In this document: piece after piece, positions 55,478 to 64,000 of the stretch
Position numbering within the stretch: position 1 is the first letter of the stretch
Layout: every line of letters begins with the position of its first letter
Assembly: GCF_000631985.1 (NCBI RefSeq)
Contig: NZ_JFYN01000034.1
Coordinates: forward strand, 372,001-436,000
Origin: Pseudomonas sp. RIT288
GTDB lineage: Bacteria > Pseudomonadota > Gammaproteobacteria > Pseudomonadales > Pseudomonadaceae
DNA: 64,000 bases
Direction: 5' to 3'
Position numbers and translations under genes: made by a program
The notes under the pieces: generated by a model
What the model was told of the DNA's origin: nothing
Database searches by the model: none
Seen by the model: only the letters and a program-made list of their open reading frames with translations

Positions 55478-56213
55478 TTTCGTCGACAACCCCGTCCTTG
55501 CGCATCTGATCCAACGCCGCCTGCAGCCTGGCGACCGTTGCATCCGACACATCCTTGTTCAGCGCCAGGTACAACTCGGCGCTGTTGAAGCGCAGCAAGG
55601 TCTTGAGGCCGGTGACCCCGTCCTGCCGCGCCAGATAACGCCCGGCAGGATCACCCGTGGCCCACAGGTCGATCTGGCCGTTGACCAGTTTTTTCGCGTT
55701 GTCCTGATCGCGCAGCACGACCATAGGCTTCAAGCCTTGTTTGGTCAGCGTCTCGGCAATCGCATCGCCCTTGTAGGCACCGATCTTGTACTTGCGCGCG
55801 TCATTAAGGGTATCGAGGGTGATCTTGCTGTCGGCCCTGGCCAGCATGATCCAGTCGTCCGGACCGATCGGGCCGACCCATTTGAACAGGTTCTCGCGAT
55901 CCGGCAGGCGGGCCATCACGAAGGCGCCGTAACCGGGGTTTTCCAGCGCCAGTTTGTAGACCCGCTCCCATGGGAAGCGCAGCGTCAGGCTGTAGGTGAG
56001 CCCGGCGCGCTTGAACATTTCGCGCACGATGTCGGCGGCAATGCCATTGATGTTCTCGCCCTTGGCGAAGTTCTTGCCGTCTTTCGCCATGTTGTAGGGC
56101 GGAAAGTTTTCGGTAAGGAGCACCAGATCGGTGTCGGGACTGTTTTCGGCCCGCGCCGTGTTGAGCAACAACACAGAGGCACTGGCGAGAACAAGAAGCA
56201 GGCGTTTGATCAT
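55458..56213 (-). CDS. Periplasmic substrate-binding protein, amino-acid type
   Basis: A 251-residue SBP family-3 protein. A signal peptide ends LLNTARAE; then come VLLTENFPPYNM (about 32), GENINGIAADIVREMF (about 53), the hinge region with KIGAYKGDAIAETL (about 148) and a short C-terminal lobe ending DEIMGRYL. No ABC partner genes are nearby, so it may work with a distant importer or act as a sensor input. It follows hisF by 73 bp and overlaps the Vps62-related gene end by 20 bp. Confidence 0.88.
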   Translation of the reverse strand: MIKRLLLVLASASVLLLNTARAENSPDTDLVLLTENFPPYNMAKDGKNFAKGENINGIAADIVREMFKRAGLTYSLTLRFPWERVYKLALENPGYGAFVMARLPDRENLFKWVGPIGPDDWIMLARADSKITLDTLNDARKYKIGAYKGDAIAETLTKQGLKPMVVLRDQDNAKKLVNGQIDLWATGDPAGRYLARQDGVTGLKTLLRFNSAELYLALNKDVSDATVARLQAALDQMRKDGVVDEIMGRYL

Positions 56214-56286
56214 GTCGGGCTACCGGAATCCATGGCGTGCCCAAGAGTGCCTTGGGTACGCCATGCTGTCCACTGGCCTGTACGGT

Positions 56287-57057
56287 TTAGCGCATCACGA
56301 TGCCGCGTTTGGCCATATACGCTTTCGCTTCCTGCACGGTGTATTCGCCGAAGTGGAAAATACTCGCCGCCAGTACCGCGCTGGCGTGGCCTTCGAGGAT
56401 GCCGTCGGCCAGATGCTGCAGGTTGCCGACGCCGCCGGAAGCGATCACCGGAATGCCCAGCGCATCGCTGATCGCGCGGGTCACGCCGAGGTCGAAACCG
56501 TTTTTCATGCCGTCCTGATCCATGCTGGTCAGCAGGATCTCGCCGGCGCCGAGGCCTTCCATCTTCTTCGCCCACTCGACCGCGTCGAGACCGGTCGGCT
56601 TGCGCCCGCCGTGGGTGAAGATTTCCCAGCGCGGGGTTTCGCCCGGGCCGGAGACCTTCTTCGCGTCGATGGCGACGACGATGCACTGCGAGCCGAAATG
56701 CTGCGCGGCTTCGCCGACGAATTCCGGGTTGAACACAGCAGCGGTGTTGATCGATACCTTGTCCGCACCGGCATTGAGCAGGTTGCGAATGTCCTGCACG
56801 GTGCGCACGCCACCGCCGACGGTCAGCGGGATGAACACCTGGCTGGCCATGCGCTCGACGGTGTGCAGCGTGGTGTCGCGGCCATCGACGCTGGCAGTGA
56901 TGTCGAGGAACGTAATCTCGTCAGCACCCTGCTCGTCATAGCGACGGGCGATTTCCACCGGGTCACCGGCATCGCGGATGTTCTCGAACTTCACACCTTT
57001 GACGACCCGGCCGTTGTCCACGTCCAGGCAAGGGATGATGCGTTTGGCCAGCGCCAT
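56287..57057 (-). CDS. hisF: Imidazole glycerol phosphate synthase, cyclase subunit
   Basis: TIM-barrel subunit that, with HisH, makes IGP and AICAR from PRFAR and ammonia. The 256-residue product has both catalytic Asp residues: [12 protein letters not shown] (about 11) and [11 protein letters not shown] (about 130). The phosphate-binding loops are VGGGVRTV (about 81) and [11 protein letters not shown] (about 225). It lies 9 bp after hisA. Confidence 0.97.
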   Translation of the reverse strand: MALAKRIIPCLDVDNGRVVKGVKFENIRDAGDPVEIARRYDEQGADEITFLDITASVDGRDTTLHTVERMASQVFIPLTVGGGVRTVQDIRNLLNAGADKVSINTAAVFNPEFVGEAAQHFGSQCIVVAIDAKKVSGPGETPRWEIFTHGGRKPTGLDAVEWAKKMEGLGAGEILLTSMDQDGMKNGFDLGVTRAISDALGIPVIASGGVGNLQHLADGILEGHASAVLAASIFHFGEYTVQEAKAYMAKRGIVMR

Positions 57058-57066
57058 GGTCAGTCC

Positions 57067-57804
57067 TCAGCCTTGGTACGCATCGCAGAAAGCTTGCGCT
57101 TCAGCGACGTCGAGGGTGCCTTCGTAGATCGCCCGGCCAGTGATTGCACCGATGATGCCCGGCGCCTTGGCGTCGAGCAGCGACTTGATGTCACCCAGAT
57201 TGTGGATACCGCCGGACGCGATCACCGGGATCTTCGTCGCTGCAGCCAGCGCAGCGGTGAACGGTACGTTGCAGCCCTGCATCATGCCGTCTTTGGCGAT
57301 GTCGGTATAAACGATCGACGATACACCGTCGGCTTCAAACTGCTTGGCCAGGTCGATGACCTGCACGGTGCTGATTTCAGCCCAGCCATCGGTGGCGACG
57401 AAACCGTCTTTGGCATCCAGACCGACAATGATTTTGCCCGGGAACACGCGGCAGGCTTCAGCGACGAACGCCGGATCCTTCACCGCTTTGGTGCCGATGA
57501 TCACGTAGCTCACGCCCGCCTTGACGTAGTGTTCGATGGTTTCCAGCGAGCGGATACCGCCGCCGATCTGGATCGGCAGGTTCGGGTAGCGCCTGGCGAT
57601 CGCGGTGACCACTTCGCCGTTGACCGGCTGGCCTTCGAACGCGCCGTTCAGATCGACCAGATGCAGACGGCGGCAACCGCCCTCCACCCACTTGGCAGCC
57701 ATGCTCACCGGGTCCTCGGAGAACACTGTGGAATCTTCCATGCGGCCCTGGCGCAGACGTACGCAGGCACCGTCCTTGAGATCGATAGCGGGAATAATCA
57801 GCAT
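57067..57804 (-). CDS. hisA: ProFAR isomerase
   Basis: TIM-barrel isomerase that converts ProFAR to PRFAR in histidine synthesis. The start MLIIPAIDL at 57804 gives 245 residues; an in-frame start 5 codons upstream lacks support. Catalytic Asp residues are in IPAIDLKDG (about 8) and VGLDAKDG (about 130). Phosphate loops are IGGGIRS and ASGGIHNL. Confidence 0.96.
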   Translation of the reverse strand: MLIIPAIDLKDGACVRLRQGRMEDSTVFSEDPVSMAAKWVEGGCRRLHLVDLNGAFEGQPVNGEVVTAIARRYPNLPIQIGGGIRSLETIEHYVKAGVSYVIIGTKAVKDPAFVAEACRVFPGKIIVGLDAKDGFVATDGWAEISTVQVIDLAKQFEADGVSSIVYTDIAKDGMMQGCNVPFTAALAAATKIPVIASGGIHNLGDIKSLLDAKAPGIIGAITGRAIYEGTLDVAEAQAFCDAYQG

Positions 57805-57846
57805 CTGGCAAACCTTCAAATTTGAATGTTCAGCTTGGCTCGGAAA

Positions 57847-58107
57847 TCAGTTTTTCTCGAGCGCCCACAGGTCGCTTTCGATGCTTTCAAACCGCTCTTT
57901 GAGGTGGGTCTGCACATCGAAAATCGCCCTGTTGTAATAGTGCGGAGCAATTTCGCGGGTAAACAGCTCAAGAATCTCCGCCGCTTCGAACGAACCCAGG
58001 TCGAGTTCGAACCGATCCTCCATGAACCGCTGAATCTTGCGGTTGGCCTCACTCTCCTGTTCAGGTGTGAGGGTCAGAATCGGCGGTTTGGACTTCTTGG
58101 CAGCCAT
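57847..58107 (-). CDS. DUF2164 family protein
   Basis: An 86-residue, charged, helical protein of the DUF2164 family (LTPEQESEANRKIQRFMED, about 13-31; ELDLGSFEAAEILELF). It sits exactly between hisH and hisA, the stop of hisH touching its start region. In Pseudomonas it keeps this place in the his cluster, but it has no known role in histidine synthesis. Confidence 0.9.
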   Translation of the reverse strand: MAAKKSKPPILTLTPEQESEANRKIQRFMEDRFELDLGSFEAAEILELFTREIAPHYYNRAIFDVQTHLKERFESIESDLWALEKN

Positions 58108-58746
58108 TTACCAGCGACCGTCCCACGCGGCGAAGTTCTGCAGCAATTGCAGGCCATGGGTATGGCTCTTCTCCGGGTGGAATTGCACGGCGAAACGCGA
58201 GCCTTCGGCCAGCGCTGCAGCGAAATCGACCCCGTAATGACCGCTACCGACTACCTGCCGCGCATTGGCGGCAGCGATGTAGTAGCTGTGCACGAAGTAG
58301 AAGCGCGCCATGTCCGGAATGTCGTGCCACAGCGGGTGACTGACCTTCTGCTGCACTTCGTTCCAGCCCATGTGCGGGACTTTCAGGTGCTCGCCGTCTT
58401 CATGCAGGTCTTTGCCGAAGAACTTCACCGCGCCCGGGAACAGGCCGATGCAGTCGACACCGTCGTTCTCTTCGCTGCTGTCGAGCAGGGCTTGCATGCC
58501 GACGCAGATGCCGAGGAACGGACGATCCTGGCTGACTTCACGCACCAGCGCGTCGAAACCGAGGCGACGGATCTCCGCCATGCAATCGCGAATCGCGCCA
58601 ACGCCGGGGAACACTACGCGGTCGGCTTCGCGGATCACGTCCGCATCGCTGGTGATCAGTACCTTGCCGGCGCCAACGTGCTCGAGGGCCTTGGCCACCG
58701 AGTGCAGGTTCCCCATGCCGTAGTCGATAACTGCAACCGTCTGCAT
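58108..58746 (-). CDS. hisH: Imidazole glycerol phosphate synthase, glutaminase subunit
   Basis: Class-I glutamine amidotransferase that feeds ammonia to HisF. The 212-residue product has the nucleophile [12 protein letters not shown] (Cys about 84), and His and Glu in [12 protein letters not shown] (about 193). The start overlaps the hisB stop by one base (TAATG). Confidence 0.97.
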   Translation of the reverse strand: MQTVAVIDYGMGNLHSVAKALEHVGAGKVLITSDADVIREADRVVFPGVGAIRDCMAEIRRLGFDALVREVSQDRPFLGICVGMQALLDSSEENDGVDCIGLFPGAVKFFGKDLHEDGEHLKVPHMGWNEVQQKVSHPLWHDIPDMARFYFVHSYYIAAANARQVVGSGHYGVDFAAALAEGSRFAVQFHPEKSHTHGLQLLQNFAAWDGRW

Positions 58747-59339
58747 TACAGAACGCCTTTGGTCGATGGCATTTGCCCGGCCATGCGCTCATCCAGCTCG
58801 ACGGCCATGCGCAGCGCACGGCCGAAAGCCTTGAACACGGTTTCGATCTGGTGGTGGGTGTTGGTGCCACGCAGGTTGTCGATGTGCAGGCTGACCAGTG
58901 CGTGGTTGACGAAGCCCTGGAAGAATTCCTGGAACAGGTCAACGTCGAAGCCGCCCACGGTGGCGCGGGTGTATGGCACGTGCATCTGCAGGCCTGGACG
59001 GCCGGAGAAGTCGATCACCACGCGCGACAGCGCTTCATCGAGCGGCACGTAGGCGTGGCCGTAGCGACGGATGCCTTTCTTGTCGCCGATGGCTTTGGCG
59101 AAGGCCTGGCCGAGGGTGATACCGACGTCTTCCACGGTATGGTGGTCGTCGATATGCAGATCGCCCTTGCATTCAATATCCAGGTCGATCAACCCGTGAC
59201 GGGCGATCTGATCCAGCATGTGCTCAAGAAAAGGAACACCGATATCGAATCGGGCCTTTCCGGTGCCATCAAGGTTGATCGAGGCTTTGATCTGGGTTTC
59301 CAGAGTGTCGCGCTCGACAGACGCCTTACGTTCGGCCAT
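58746..59339 (-). CDS. hisB: Imidazoleglycerol-phosphate dehydratase
   Basis: Mn-dependent dehydratase of IGP. The 197-residue product is the monofunctional form without the phosphatase domain seen in enterics. Metal ligands are in [16 protein letters not shown] (about 40), [12 protein letters not shown] (about 68) and [22 protein letters not shown] (about 145-170). GGAG is 6 bases before the ATG at 59339; a GTG lies one codon upstream. Confidence 0.97.
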   Translation of the reverse strand: MAERKASVERDTLETQIKASINLDGTGKARFDIGVPFLEHMLDQIARHGLIDLDIECKGDLHIDDHHTVEDVGITLGQAFAKAIGDKKGIRRYGHAYVPLDEALSRVVIDFSGRPGLQMHVPYTRATVGGFDVDLFQEFFQGFVNHALVSLHIDNLRGTNTHHQIETVFKAFGRALRMAVELDERMAGQMPSTKGVL

Positions 59340-59496
59340 CACCAGCTCCGCAAAATCATTGGGCGAAAAAGGCAGCCATTATAGGCACGCGGGGCCGAAA
59401 CAGAAACACGCGACGTGATATGCCTGACGGACAGAGGCCCCGGCTGTCGCGGGTAGACATGTCCATACAAGCCATTACAGGCACCCCGAAAACAAC

Positions 59497-59586
59497 TGTA
59501 GGAGTGAGCCTGCTCGCGATGAGGGCGTGACAGCCAACATTTCCGTGACTGTCAGACCGCTATCGCGAGCAGGGCTCACTCCTACA
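59497..59586. repeat. REP pair, family B variant
   Basis: Same GTAGGAGTGAGCCTGCTCGCGAT sub-family as at 48715. The right arm has an extra G (GCAGGGCTCAC), which breaks the palindrome. It lies between hisB and the MFS gene. Confidence 0.88.
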
Positions 59587-59603
59587 GGGGTACTACGTTT
59601 TGT

Positions 59604-61268
59604 TTAGTGAAACAGTACCGCCGTCTTCTGCAGGGTCACCCACACACCCCACGCCAACGGAACGCCCACCACCAGCCATGCAGCGATTGCCAGCGGCTTG
59701 CTGCCCGGTGCGGCTTTCCACTCCAGCACGGTGCTCGCATCAGCACCTTTGTCGTGGCCCAGCGCCTGTTCGGCGGCCAGTTCAGCGTCGGTCATGAAGT
59801 ACTTGTCTGCTACCGGACGCACCATCAGGTTGCAGAGGAAACCCAGCACCAGCAGGCCCGCGAGGATGTACAGGGTGATGTCGTAAGCGGCAGCGCGCTC
59901 AACGCCGATACTCAACTGATACTCACGCAGGTAGTTCACCAGCACCGGACCGAGCACGCCGGCCGCAGCCCAGGCAGTCAGCAGGCGACCGTGGATCGCG
60001 CCGACCATTTGCGTGCCGAACAGGTCGGCCAGATACGCCGGAACGGTCGCAAAACCACCGCCGTACATCGACAGGATGATGCAGAACGCCGCCACGAACA
60101 GCGCAACGTTGCCCAAATGGCCCATGTTCGGGATCAGTGCGTACAGCGCAAAACCGAGGGCGAAGAACACGAAGTAGGTGTTTTTGCGACCCAGGTAGTC
60201 CGAGAACGAAGCCCAGAAGAAGCGGCCACCGATGTTGAACAGGCTCAGCAGACCGGTGAAGCCGGCAGCGATCGCAGCGATCGAAGCCAGTTGCCCGGCG
60301 TCCAGTTGACCGAACGGCACGTCAACGCCCAGCAGCTTGCCGCCGAACACTTCCTGCAGCAGTGGCGAGGCCATGCCGAGGATGCCGATACCGGCCGATA
60401 CGTTCAGGCACAGCACCAGCCACACCAGACGGAACTGCGGAGTTTTCCACGCCACATTCACGTGAACGTGACGGTGGGTGATCATCGAGTTCGACGCTTT
60501 CTTCGCCGGAGCAGTCCAGCCTTCAGGCTTCCAGCCGGTTGGCGGAACGCGATAAGCCAGGGCGCCACCGATCATGAACACGAAGTAGATCGCCGCCATC
60601 GCCACGAAGCTCTGCCACACGCCGACACCGGCAGGCGAAGCGAAGTGACTCATCAGCGCAGTCGCCAACGGTGCACCGACCATCGCGCCGCCACCGAAAC
60701 CCATGATCGCCATGCCGGTCGCCATGCCGCGCTTGTCCGGGAACCACTTGATCAGGGTCGATACCGGCGAGATATAGCCCAGGCCCAGACCGATACCGCC
60801 GATCACGCCGGAGCCGATCCACATCAGCCAGATCTGGTGGGTATAAATCCCCAGTGCCGAGATCAGCAGACCGCCGCACCAGCACAGCGCCGAAACCACA
60901 CCCGCCTTGCGTGGCCCGGCGTGTTCCAGCCAGCCACCCCAGATCGCTGCCGAGCAGCCGAGGAAGATGAAGAACAGGGTGTAGATCCAGCCGAGCATGG
61001 AGATCGGCCAGTCGCATTGCGAAGAGAAGACCTGAGCGATGAAACTCATGTCCGGCGCGCAAGCCACTGGCGCGGTGACGCCCAGCGCCTTGGACAACGG
61101 CAGCCAGAACACCGAGAAACCGTAGGCCATGCCGATGCACAGGTGGATGGCCAGAGCGGCCGGTGGAACCAGCCAGCGGTTGAAACCGGGCTTGGCGATG
61201 ATGCGCTCCTTGGACAGGAACGCAGGCTGGTCGGCGCGAAGGCCGTCCGCCGTGATGCTCGTGCTCAT
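59604..61268 (-). CDS. OFA-family MFS transporter
   Basis: A 554-residue major-facilitator protein of the oxalate/formate antiporter (OFA) group, with about twelve membrane segments. MSTSITADG at 61268 is the start (GGGGG upstream). An early helix-loop with GMAYGFSVFWLPLSK (about 45), the conserved GIGLGLGYISPVSTLIKWFPDKRG (broken across residues 160-185) and GRFFWASFSDYLGRK (about 345) are MFS/OFA-type. An extra loop with a CDW and CAPD cysteine pair precedes helix 2. Substrate may be formate, oxalate or another carboxylate; not decidable here. Confidence 0.88.
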   Translation of the reverse strand: MSTSITADGLRADQPAFLSKERIIAKPGFNRWLVPPAALAIHLCIGMAYGFSVFWLPLSKALGVTAPVACAPDMSFIAQVFSSQCDWPISMLGWIYTLFFIFLGCSAAIWGGWLEHAGPRKAGVVSALCWCGGLLISALGIYTHQIWLMWIGSGVIGGIGLGLGYISPVSTLIKWFPDKRGMATGMAIMGFGGGAMVGAPLATALMSHFASPAGVGVWQSFVAMAAIYFVFMIGGALAYRVPPTGWKPEGWTAPAKKASNSMITHRHVHVNVAWKTPQFRLVWLVLCLNVSAGIGILGMASPLLQEVFGGKLLGVDVPFGQLDAGQLASIAAIAAGFTGLLSLFNIGGRFFWASFSDYLGRKNTYFVFFALGFALYALIPNMGHLGNVALFVAAFCIILSMYGGGFATVPAYLADLFGTQMVGAIHGRLLTAWAAAGVLGPVLVNYLREYQLSIGVERAAAYDITLYILAGLLVLGFLCNLMVRPVADKYFMTDAELAAEQALGHDKGADASTVLEWKAAPGSKPLAIAAWLVVGVPLAWGVWVTLQKTAVLFH

Positions 61269-61586
61269 TGTGTATCCCCCAATTATTAGTATGGTTCGCC
61301 AGCCACTGCTCACCCTCGGCCTTTATGCACGCAGGCATGACCGTTTTTTCGGGTGAAGCTCCTTGAAGGCGCGACGTTAAGTCGCAGAAGGACGGGCGAA
61401 CCGGCGAAGGTTACCATTTGCACGTGACAGAAAAACCAAACTGATATCACCTTTTTCATGTCATCTGATCTCGTCCCCTGCAGGAGCTGCGGAACGCTGC
61501 GATCTTTTGACCTTGTTTTGACAGGCAAAATCAAAAGATCGCAGCGTTCCGCAGCTCCTGCAGGGGGCACTTTTGAGGAGGCACCA
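61269..61586. other. Intergenic region with family-A REP pair
   Basis: This 318-bp gap between the divergent MFS and acetyltransferase genes is gene-free. Its right half is the REP pair at 61477-61565; the left half holds the MFS leader, without a promoter I can defend. Confidence 0.5.
61477..61565. repeat. REP pair, family A variant
   Basis: Long inverted repeat reading CCCTGCAGGAGCTGCGGAAC with GCTGCGATCTTTTGA, mirrored in the right arm. Both arms carry the same changes (CTGCAG, GGAACG), so they were probably matched by conversion or moved as a pair. Confidence 0.88.
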
Positions 61587-61991
61587 ATGCCTGTCATCGT
61601 TCAAATGCTTGAAGACGCCAATTACCAGGATCAACAGGATCTGCAGAAGATCTATCGTGACGCCCCGCAATGGCTGTTCGCGCCGTATTCCGGGGACGCT
61701 CAACTGATCGAAAACAGCCTGGCTGACAGCTCTTTGATTGCAGGACGTTTCAACGATCGCCTGCTCGGTGCAGCACGCCTGACAAGGCACGACAGGGTTT
61801 GGTACTTGTCACATTTGTGTGTTCGAAAAGTCACCCGGCGCCGTGGGGTAGCCGAGCGGTTGGTGAACCAAGCACAGAAAATGGCGTCGCAAGCGGGTGC
61901 TCAACTGCGCCTGCTGGCACCGGCCGGACACCTTGAAACCCAGGCGCTGGCCACCAAATTGCAATTGCCGCTGGACGTGATCGCAACATGA
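61587..61991 (+). CDS. PanZ/PanM-like GNAT acetyltransferase family protein
   Basis: A 134-residue GNAT-fold protein. The start MPVIVQMLED has GGAG 9 bases upstream. It has the acetyl-CoA loop with VRKVTRRRGVAERLV (about 78-92), corresponding to the R/Q-x-x-G-x-A motif, and a preceding strand VWYLSHLCVR. It resembles PanZ, which binds acetyl-CoA and promotes maturation of aspartate decarboxylase PanD in enterics. Pseudomonads use PanD with varying dependence on such factors, so the role is inferred. Confidence 0.8.
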   Translation: MPVIVQMLEDANYQDQQDLQKIYRDAPQWLFAPYSGDAQLIENSLADSSLIAGRFNDRLLGAARLTRHDRVWYLSHLCVRKVTRRRGVAERLVNQAQKMASQAGAQLRLLAPAGHLETQALATKLQLPLDVIAT

Positions 61992-62069
61992 CAGCGCCCC
62001 GAACCGGGCGGATGCAGCGCTATACTCCCCGGCTAAATTACGAATTCGACTAACTACAAGGACTCGCCC

Positions 62070-64000
62070 ATGAAAGCGTTCGGCAAAATCCTGGGTCTGG
62101 TACTTCTCGGGCTGTTGCTGATCATTGTGGCGGCGGGCTTCGCCCTGACCCACCTGTTTGATCCCAACGACTACAAAGACGAGATTCGCCAGATAGCCCG
62201 CGACAAGGCCCACATCGAGCTGACGCTCAATGGCGATATCGGCTGGAGCCTGTTCCCGTGGCTCGGCCTGGAACTGCATGAGGCCAGCATCGCCACCCTG
62301 ATCAATCCGACCGAACCGTATGCCGACCTGCAGATGCTCGGCCTGTCCGTGCGCGTGTTGCCACTGTTGCGCCGCGAAGTGCAGATGAGCGATGTGCGCG
62401 TCGAAGGCCTGAACCTGCGCCTCAAACGCGACAAGAGCGGCCACGGCAACTGGGAAGACATCGGCAAGCTGCCACCTCCCGCCACGCCTGCCGGCAGCCC
62501 GCCACTTGCCAGCCCACCTGTTGCAGAGGCCCCCGCCCAGCCGGAAAAACCGCCGCAGCCGATCCGCCTCGACATCGACAGCCTGACCGTCAACAACGCT
62601 CGCGTTGAATACAACGATGAGCAGACCGGCAAACAGTACAGCGCCGAAAGCATCCAGCTGAGCACCGGTGCGGTACACGACTCGACCAACATTCCGCTGA
62701 AAGCCACGGCGTTCCTCAGCACCAATCAGCCTGTGCTGCGCGTGCGTACCGAACTCAATGGCGAGCTGCGCATCGAGCGTGCATTGCAACGTTACAAGTT
62801 CGAAGACATGAAACTGTCCGGCGAACTGACCGGCGATCCGCTGCAGGGCAAAGCCATGACTTTCTCCGCCCAAGGGCAGATCTTGCTGGACAAGGCGGCG
62901 AACGTCGCCGAATGGACCGGGATCAAGATCTCCGCCAACCAGTTGCGCGCGCTCGGTGAGCTGAAGGTCAACGACCTCGACAAGACCCCGCAGGTCACTG
63001 GCGGGATCTCGATCGCCCAGTTCGATCTGGCGAAATTTGTCGACAGCATCGGCCAAACGCTGCCAGCCATGGCGCCCGGCAGCCTGAGCAAGGTCGAACT
63101 GGTCAGCCGCGTGGCCGCCACGCCAACCAGCGTGGCCTTCGACAACATCAACCTGAAACTCGACGACAGCAGCTTCAGCGGGCGCATTGCCGTGGAAGAT
63201 TTCGCCAAGCAGTCGCTGCGCGCGATCCTCAAGGCTGACACCTTCGATGTCGACCGCTACCTGCCGCCGAAATCGGAAAAAGCCAAAAACGCCGCGCAAG
63301 TGCGTCAGGCCGAAGTCGCCAGCACCGAAGCCGATGCCATGGCCGGCGCCGGCAGCACACCGTTGCCGGACAAGCCAAGCAAAAGCGCCTGGAGCACCGA
63401 GCGTCTGCTGCCGGTCGAGCGTCTGGCCAGACTCGACGTCGATGCCGACCTGAGCTTCGGCCAACTGACCCTCGACAAACTGCCGATCCAGAACGCCGCG
63501 CTCAAAGCCACCGGCCAGGGCGGCCTGCTGACCCTGGAGAGTCTGCGTGGCGGCCTGTACAACGGCGACTTCGAAGCCAAGGGCACCCTCGACGTACGCC
63601 CGAGTGCGCCGGTGCTGAACCTGCAAACCAGGATCAACCGCGTGCCGGCCGAGAAAATCCTCGAAAGCCAGGGCAAGAATCCGCCGGTCAAAGGTCTGGT
63701 CACGCTGACCAGCAGCCTCACCGGCAGCGGCAACAGCCAACAGGCGCTGATCGAAACCCTCAACGGCAACGCCAGTTTCGTGATCAACAACGGTGTGCTG
63801 CTCAACGCCAACCTTGAACAGCAACTGTGCAAAGGCATCGCCACCCTCAACCGCAAAACCCTCAGCGGCGAGCCGCGGGGCAAGGACACGCCGTTCCAGG
63901 AGCTCAAGGGCAACCTGACCTTGCGCAACGGCGTGGCGAGCAACCCGGACCTGAAAGTGCGCATCCCCGGTATGACCGTCAACGGCGACGGCGACATCGA
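62070..64000 (+). CDS. asmA: AsmA family protein (3-prime end beyond the window)
   Basis: Open to the window edge, 643 codons visible. An N-terminal membrane helix (LGLVLLGLLLIIVAAGFALT, about 8-27) anchors a long periplasmic AsmA-type bridge-like protein of repeated beta-strand units. Family segments are FDPNDYKDEIRQ (about 30), GDIGWSLFPWLGLEL (about 55) and LGLSVRVLPLLRREV (about 90). A Pro/Ala-rich linker (about 135-165) follows. AsmA-like proteins are thought to move phospholipids between membranes. A -10-like TATACT lies at 62021-62026. It is the only coding frame here with family motifs; long opposite-strand frames are shadows. Confidence 0.93.
   Translation, partial: MKAFGKILGLVLLGLLLIIVAAGFALTHLFDPNDYKDEIRQIARDKAHIELTLNGDIGWSLFPWLGLELHEASIATLINPTEPYADLQMLGLSVRVLPLLRREVQMSDVRVEGLNLRLKRDKSGHGNWEDIGKLPPPATPAGSPPLASPPVAEAPAQPEKPPQPIRLDIDSLTVNNARVEYNDEQTGKQYSAESIQLSTGAVHDSTNIPLKATAFLSTNQPVLRVRTELNGELRIERALQRYKFEDMKLSGELTGDPLQGKAMTFSAQGQILLDKAANVAEWTGIKISANQLRALGELKVNDLDKTPQVTGGISIAQFDLAKFVDSIGQTLPAMAPGSLSKVELVSRVAATPTSVAFDNINLKLDDSSFSGRIAVEDFAKQSLRAILKADTFDVDRYLPPKSEKAKNAAQVRQAEVASTEADAMAGAGSTPLPDKPSKSAWSTERLLPVERLARLDVDADLSFGQLTLDKLPIQNAALKATGQGGLLTLESLRGGLYNGDFEAKGTLDVRPSAPVLNLQTRINRVPAEKILESQGKNPPVKGLVTLTSSLTGSGNSQQALIETLNGNASFVINNGVLLNANLEQQLCKGIATLNRKTLSGEPRGKDTPFQELKGNLTLRNGVASNPDLKVRIPGMTVNGDGDI

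Noticed and set aside
61809-63824. 671-codon open frame on the minus strand opposite asmA
   Set aside because: GC-rich shadow frame. The plus strand has clear AsmA motifs, a membrane anchor and runs open to the window edge; the minus-strand product has no recognisable motif.

Overview
This window is chromosomal DNA of a Pseudomonas of the fluorescens group. The evidence is the GC-rich codon use, a full fluorescens-type hut (histidine utilisation) locus, the glnA-ntrBC and his neighbourhoods laid out as I remember them from pseudomonads, and dense pairs of Pseudomonas REP/REPIN palindromes between genes. No tRNA, rRNA, insertion sequence, prophage or CRISPR array is visible. Almost all of it is conserved core gene content. 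The only patch that looks accessory is about 52.4-55.5 kb.

Layout. 0-4.6 kb: opgGH (periplasmic glucan synthesis), leftward. 4.8-6.2 kb: dtd and pip. 6.5-21.3 kb: the hut locus. Leftward it runs hutC-hutD, then hutU, an NCS1 permease, the hutXWV ABC importer, a HAL-family paralogue, hutH, hutI and hutG; hutF diverges from hutC. 21.4-26.1 kb: a Blc-type lipocalin, a small lipoprotein, an amino-acid chemoreceptor of the PctA type, a DUF924 protein and fbp. 26.4-34.0 kb: a DUF3999/DUF2339 membrane pair and glycogen phosphorylase. 34.3-38.3 kb: a cysteine-cluster protein, typA and thiI. 38.7-44.7 kb: a nitrogen-control block of glnA, two DUF4124 proteins, ntrB, ntrC and a small RNA locus that matches NrsZ. 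44.7-47.0 kb: a one-TM protein, trmL, and the rhodanese-grxC-secB operon. 47.2-52.4 kb: gpmI, envC, ctpA and a divergent polysaccharide deacetylase. 52.5-55.5 kb: a secreted trypsin-like protease and a Vps62-related protein. 55.5-59.3 kb: a periplasmic binding protein and the hisB-hisH-DUF2164-hisA-hisF cluster. 59.6-64.0 kb: an OFA-type MFS carrier, a PanZ-like acetyltransferase and the 5-prime part of an asmA gene cut by the window edge.

Regulatory logic. Sigma-54 -24/-12 elements with exact spacing can be read upstream of hutU, glnA and the ntrC-downstream small RNA. NtrC-type dyads lie upstream of glnA, ntrB and, more weakly, the small RNA. The hutU promoter also has a HutC operator (TGTA-N2-TACA) over its predicted start and a nested inverted repeat 140-185 bp upstream, where an enhancer-binding protein such as CbrB or NtrC would bind. 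So histidine breakdown (ammonia and glutamate supply), ammonia assimilation and the small RNA appear joined through sigma-54.

Points most worth a second look: (1) the sigma-54-driven small RNA made of three ~78-bp structured modules; (2) the HAL-family paralogue that has lost exactly the Ala-Ser-Gly triad that forms the MIO cofactor; (3) the hutU promoter architecture; (4) the Vps62-related protein next to a secreted protease; (5) trmL and a divergent membrane-protein gene that share one CATG for both start codons. Starts were chosen by ribosome-binding-site position and family length. Functions were assigned by reading motifs only; no database search was possible.
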